Translations under genes and position numbers: made by a program
Source of the DNA: Dendrolimus kikuchii
Lineage: Eukaryota; Arthropoda; Insecta; Lepidoptera; Lasiocampidae
Reading direction: 5' to 3'
DNA: 64,000 nucleotides
NCBI GenBank assembly: GCA_019925095.2
Contig: CM034389.1
Span: 3,122,001 to 3,186,000, forward strand
Shown: one piece after another, positions 62,570 to 64,000 of the stretch
How the letters are laid out: each line of letters starts with the position of its first letter
How positions within the stretch are numbered: position 1 is the first letter of the stretch
The notes under the pieces: model-generated
Databases searched by the model: none
What the model was told of the DNA's origin: nothing
What the model saw: the letters and a program-made list of their open reading frames with translations, nothing else

Positions 62570-62878
62570 TTTTTTTTTATTGCAGGAGATCAGCAGATAG
62601 GCATACGGTCCACTTGATGGAAAGCGGTTACCATCGCCTATGGACATTTGCAACACCAAAGTTGCTACAAATGCGCTGCTGCTCTCTTAAGGGAGACTGG
62701 AACCTGATCACTAATGCCGGAACACAACTCAAGGTTGTTATGGCGACATACTTTAGACCAGGGGCCATCCAGTCAGGCAAATGCCCTACCACCTGGCTGT
62801 GGGTTGTTTAGTCGCCTCTTACGACAGGCCGCCCCCGGCCGCAGGAAATTTTATTCTTTCTCCGTTCCTGCACGGATA
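62570..62878 (-). mobile_element. SINE-like family A, copy 24 (full length)
   Basis: Full length apart from small deletions; it cuts a Penelope-like coding sequence at its right side. Confidence 0.8.
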
Positions 62879-62880
62879 AA

Positions 62881-63170
62881 TTCATGTCAGCAATATGTTC
62901 TTTTATCCGTGTTTTTATGCTCCTCTTTGTTTGCCCAATGTATGACAATCCACACTCACAATCGAGCTTGTAGACACCTGCATCCTGGAGTGGGATATTG
63001 CGTTTCACAGGTCTCAGAAATTGGGTAATCTTTTTATGCGGCTTGAAATATGTTTTGATTGAAGCTCGCCTGAGGATGTGGCCAATTCTGTCTGTGACCC
63101 CCTTGGTGTAGGGTAGCAGGGCACCGCTCAACTGAAGGTGATTTAGGGCCTTTGTGACGTTGGTGTGAAG
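62881..63170 (-). pseudogene. Penelope-like element, GIY-YIG endonuclease fragment
   Basis: Minus-strand frame, about 95 residues: VTKALNHLQLSGALLPYTKG, VTDRIGHILRRASIKTYFKP, HKKITQFLRPVKR, then GVYKLDCECGLSYIGQTKRS and IKTRIKEHIADMN. GVY...YIGQT.R...TR..EH is the GIY-YIG nuclease signature of Penelope-like elements, with the Cys pair typical of the canonical group. It is cut by a SINE before the catalytic Glu region, and the RT domain is absent. In the family this domain nicks DNA for retrotransposition. Confidence 0.85.
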
Positions 63171-63215
63171 TCTTCAAATGATTGCGTTGTAGAACTCGCT
63201 TGACATGAATGACAT

Positions 63216-63322
63216 GAAACTTCGGAAAAACAAAAATCAAATAAATTACCGCGCTTAAAACCGTTTAAACGTAGTTTTATTATGTATACAAGTCGCGAAA
63301 GCTTTAGAAAATATTATATCTC
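63216..63322 (-). repeat. Family D end beside the Penelope-like fragment
   Basis: GAAACTTCGGAAAAACAAAAATCAAATAAATTACCGCGCTTAAAACCG and GTATACAAGTCGCGAAAGCT, as at the ends of the D foldbacks. Confidence 0.65.
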
Positions 63323-63755
63323 CCTTCAAGTTCGACTAACACACGTTTTGCTGTGTTTTAATAACTCCTTAAGTCTAAAGGCGATGACTCTATCCATCCT
63401 CGAGTCATTCACGTACAGGAACTATCTGAACTGTCATCGAAATGTCATACAACTTACATTCTTCCAAATCGGAAAGTCCCAAGCTCTAAAATCGATTATC
63501 AGCATTCCTCCTTTCATTTGCGTCACTTGTGGTTAGTTTGTAAAATGCAATCAGAACAAAAAAGATATTTAGGCCTGTTCTTTGCAAATGACGAGATTCC
63601 CCTATTCCAGCCTAATGTGTTTTTTAAGATTTCCTTGTAGACAAACAAGTATGCGGTCTACCTGATAGTGAGTGATTACATTGTCCATAGATATCTGCTA
63701 AAGTTTTGTATTCTATTTGCTGCAAGTCCATTAATTCTTTGAAAAATCTTATACT
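63323..63755. other. No recognisable feature
   Basis: Nothing recognised. Confidence 0.45.
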
Positions 63756-63775
63756 TCTTATACTAATATATAAAG
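63756..63775 (+). mobile_element. Helitron 5' end, split by an RTE insertion
   Basis: TCTTATACTAATATATAAAG is the start of the Lep1-like Helitron; it probably resumes beyond the window after TATAAAG at 63,994. Confidence 0.6.
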
Positions 63776-63993
63776 CAGAAGTCGTGGAAGGCCACGACAC
63801 ACCTTCCATGATCAAATTGATCGTGTACTAGCAGAAGGTGATGTCAGGAGCCTTAAGAACAGACGAGCTTGCATGACAAGAGTTATGAATGTCAAAGAGA
63901 CAAGTGAGGTGTGTAAGAATAAGCCTAAATGGCACTCTGTTGGTCGTGCCTGCCCCGCAAGGGAACTGGCGTGAAGTTATGTATGTATGTATG
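63776..63993 (+). mobile_element. RTE LINE 3' end (family B), copy 16
   Basis: TATAAAG at 63,769-63,775 and 63,994-64,000 flank it; the duplication may continue past the window end. Confidence 0.83.
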
Positions 63994-64000
63994 TATAAAG

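Overview
This is eukaryotic, AT-rich, almost gene-free DNA that looks like an intergenic or intronic part of a lepidopteran (moth or butterfly) genome. The case rests on the repeats: Helitrons of the type that begins TCTTATACTAATATATAAAG and ends CTAG, tRNA-derived SINEs, RTE-type LINE tails ending in (TATG)n, LINE 3' ends with a (TCTA)n tail, a mariner, BEL/Pao integrase, and Jockey-like and RNase H-bearing LINEs. I found no bacterial genes, rRNA genes, functional tRNA genes, CRISPR arrays or origins. Family names used here (A, B, D, E, K, M, Q, S, X and so on) are my own labels. All assignments come from reading the sequence, without any database search.

Main repeat families. Family A is a SINE-like element of about 310 bp with a poly-A tail and 24 copies in both orientations. 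Family B is the 3' end of one RTE LINE, with 16 copies; most are 5'-truncated and flanked by 7-14 bp target-site duplications (TSDs) that I could match by eye. Family E consists of eight broken copies of the C-terminal domain of a reverse-transcriptase-type selfish protein. Family D is a foldback repeat that resembles Penelope-like terminal DNA and repeatedly abuts family E. Family M is a ~320 bp retroposon with a fixed 5' end. Solo LTRs of one family occur four times.

Layout. 0-10 kb: a solo LTR split by SINE A, a MITE, Helitrons, an 8-unit 77-bp satellite, RTE tails, and a ~640 bp element with a large internal hairpin. 10-20 kb: a hAT MITE holding a SINE, a BEL/Pao integrase fragment, LINE 3' ends, solo LTR, SINEs, Helitrons. 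20-30 kb: a terminal-inverted-repeat element containing an RTE copy and a 1.55 kb LINE with an open reverse-transcriptase frame, then a decayed mariner. 30-41 kb: D foldback structures, an LTR, SINEs nested in an RTE copy, family E, tandem repeats, and a short GC-rich segment at 40.6-40.8 kb that looks like a promoter plus first exon. 41-52 kb: an RNase H LINE, M elements, family E, a B/D mosaic, head-to-head Helitrons. 52-64 kb: a GC-rich block of unknown origin, a hAT element inside a LINE copy, more SINE/RTE copies, a solo LTR, and a Penelope-like GIY-YIG fragment.

The genes here do not form a pathway. They are remnants of selfish elements, and the useful information is the nesting order and a few structures that the standard element types do not explain. 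Only two short segments (40,590-40,815 and 50,210-50,292) are offered as possible host exons, both with low confidence.
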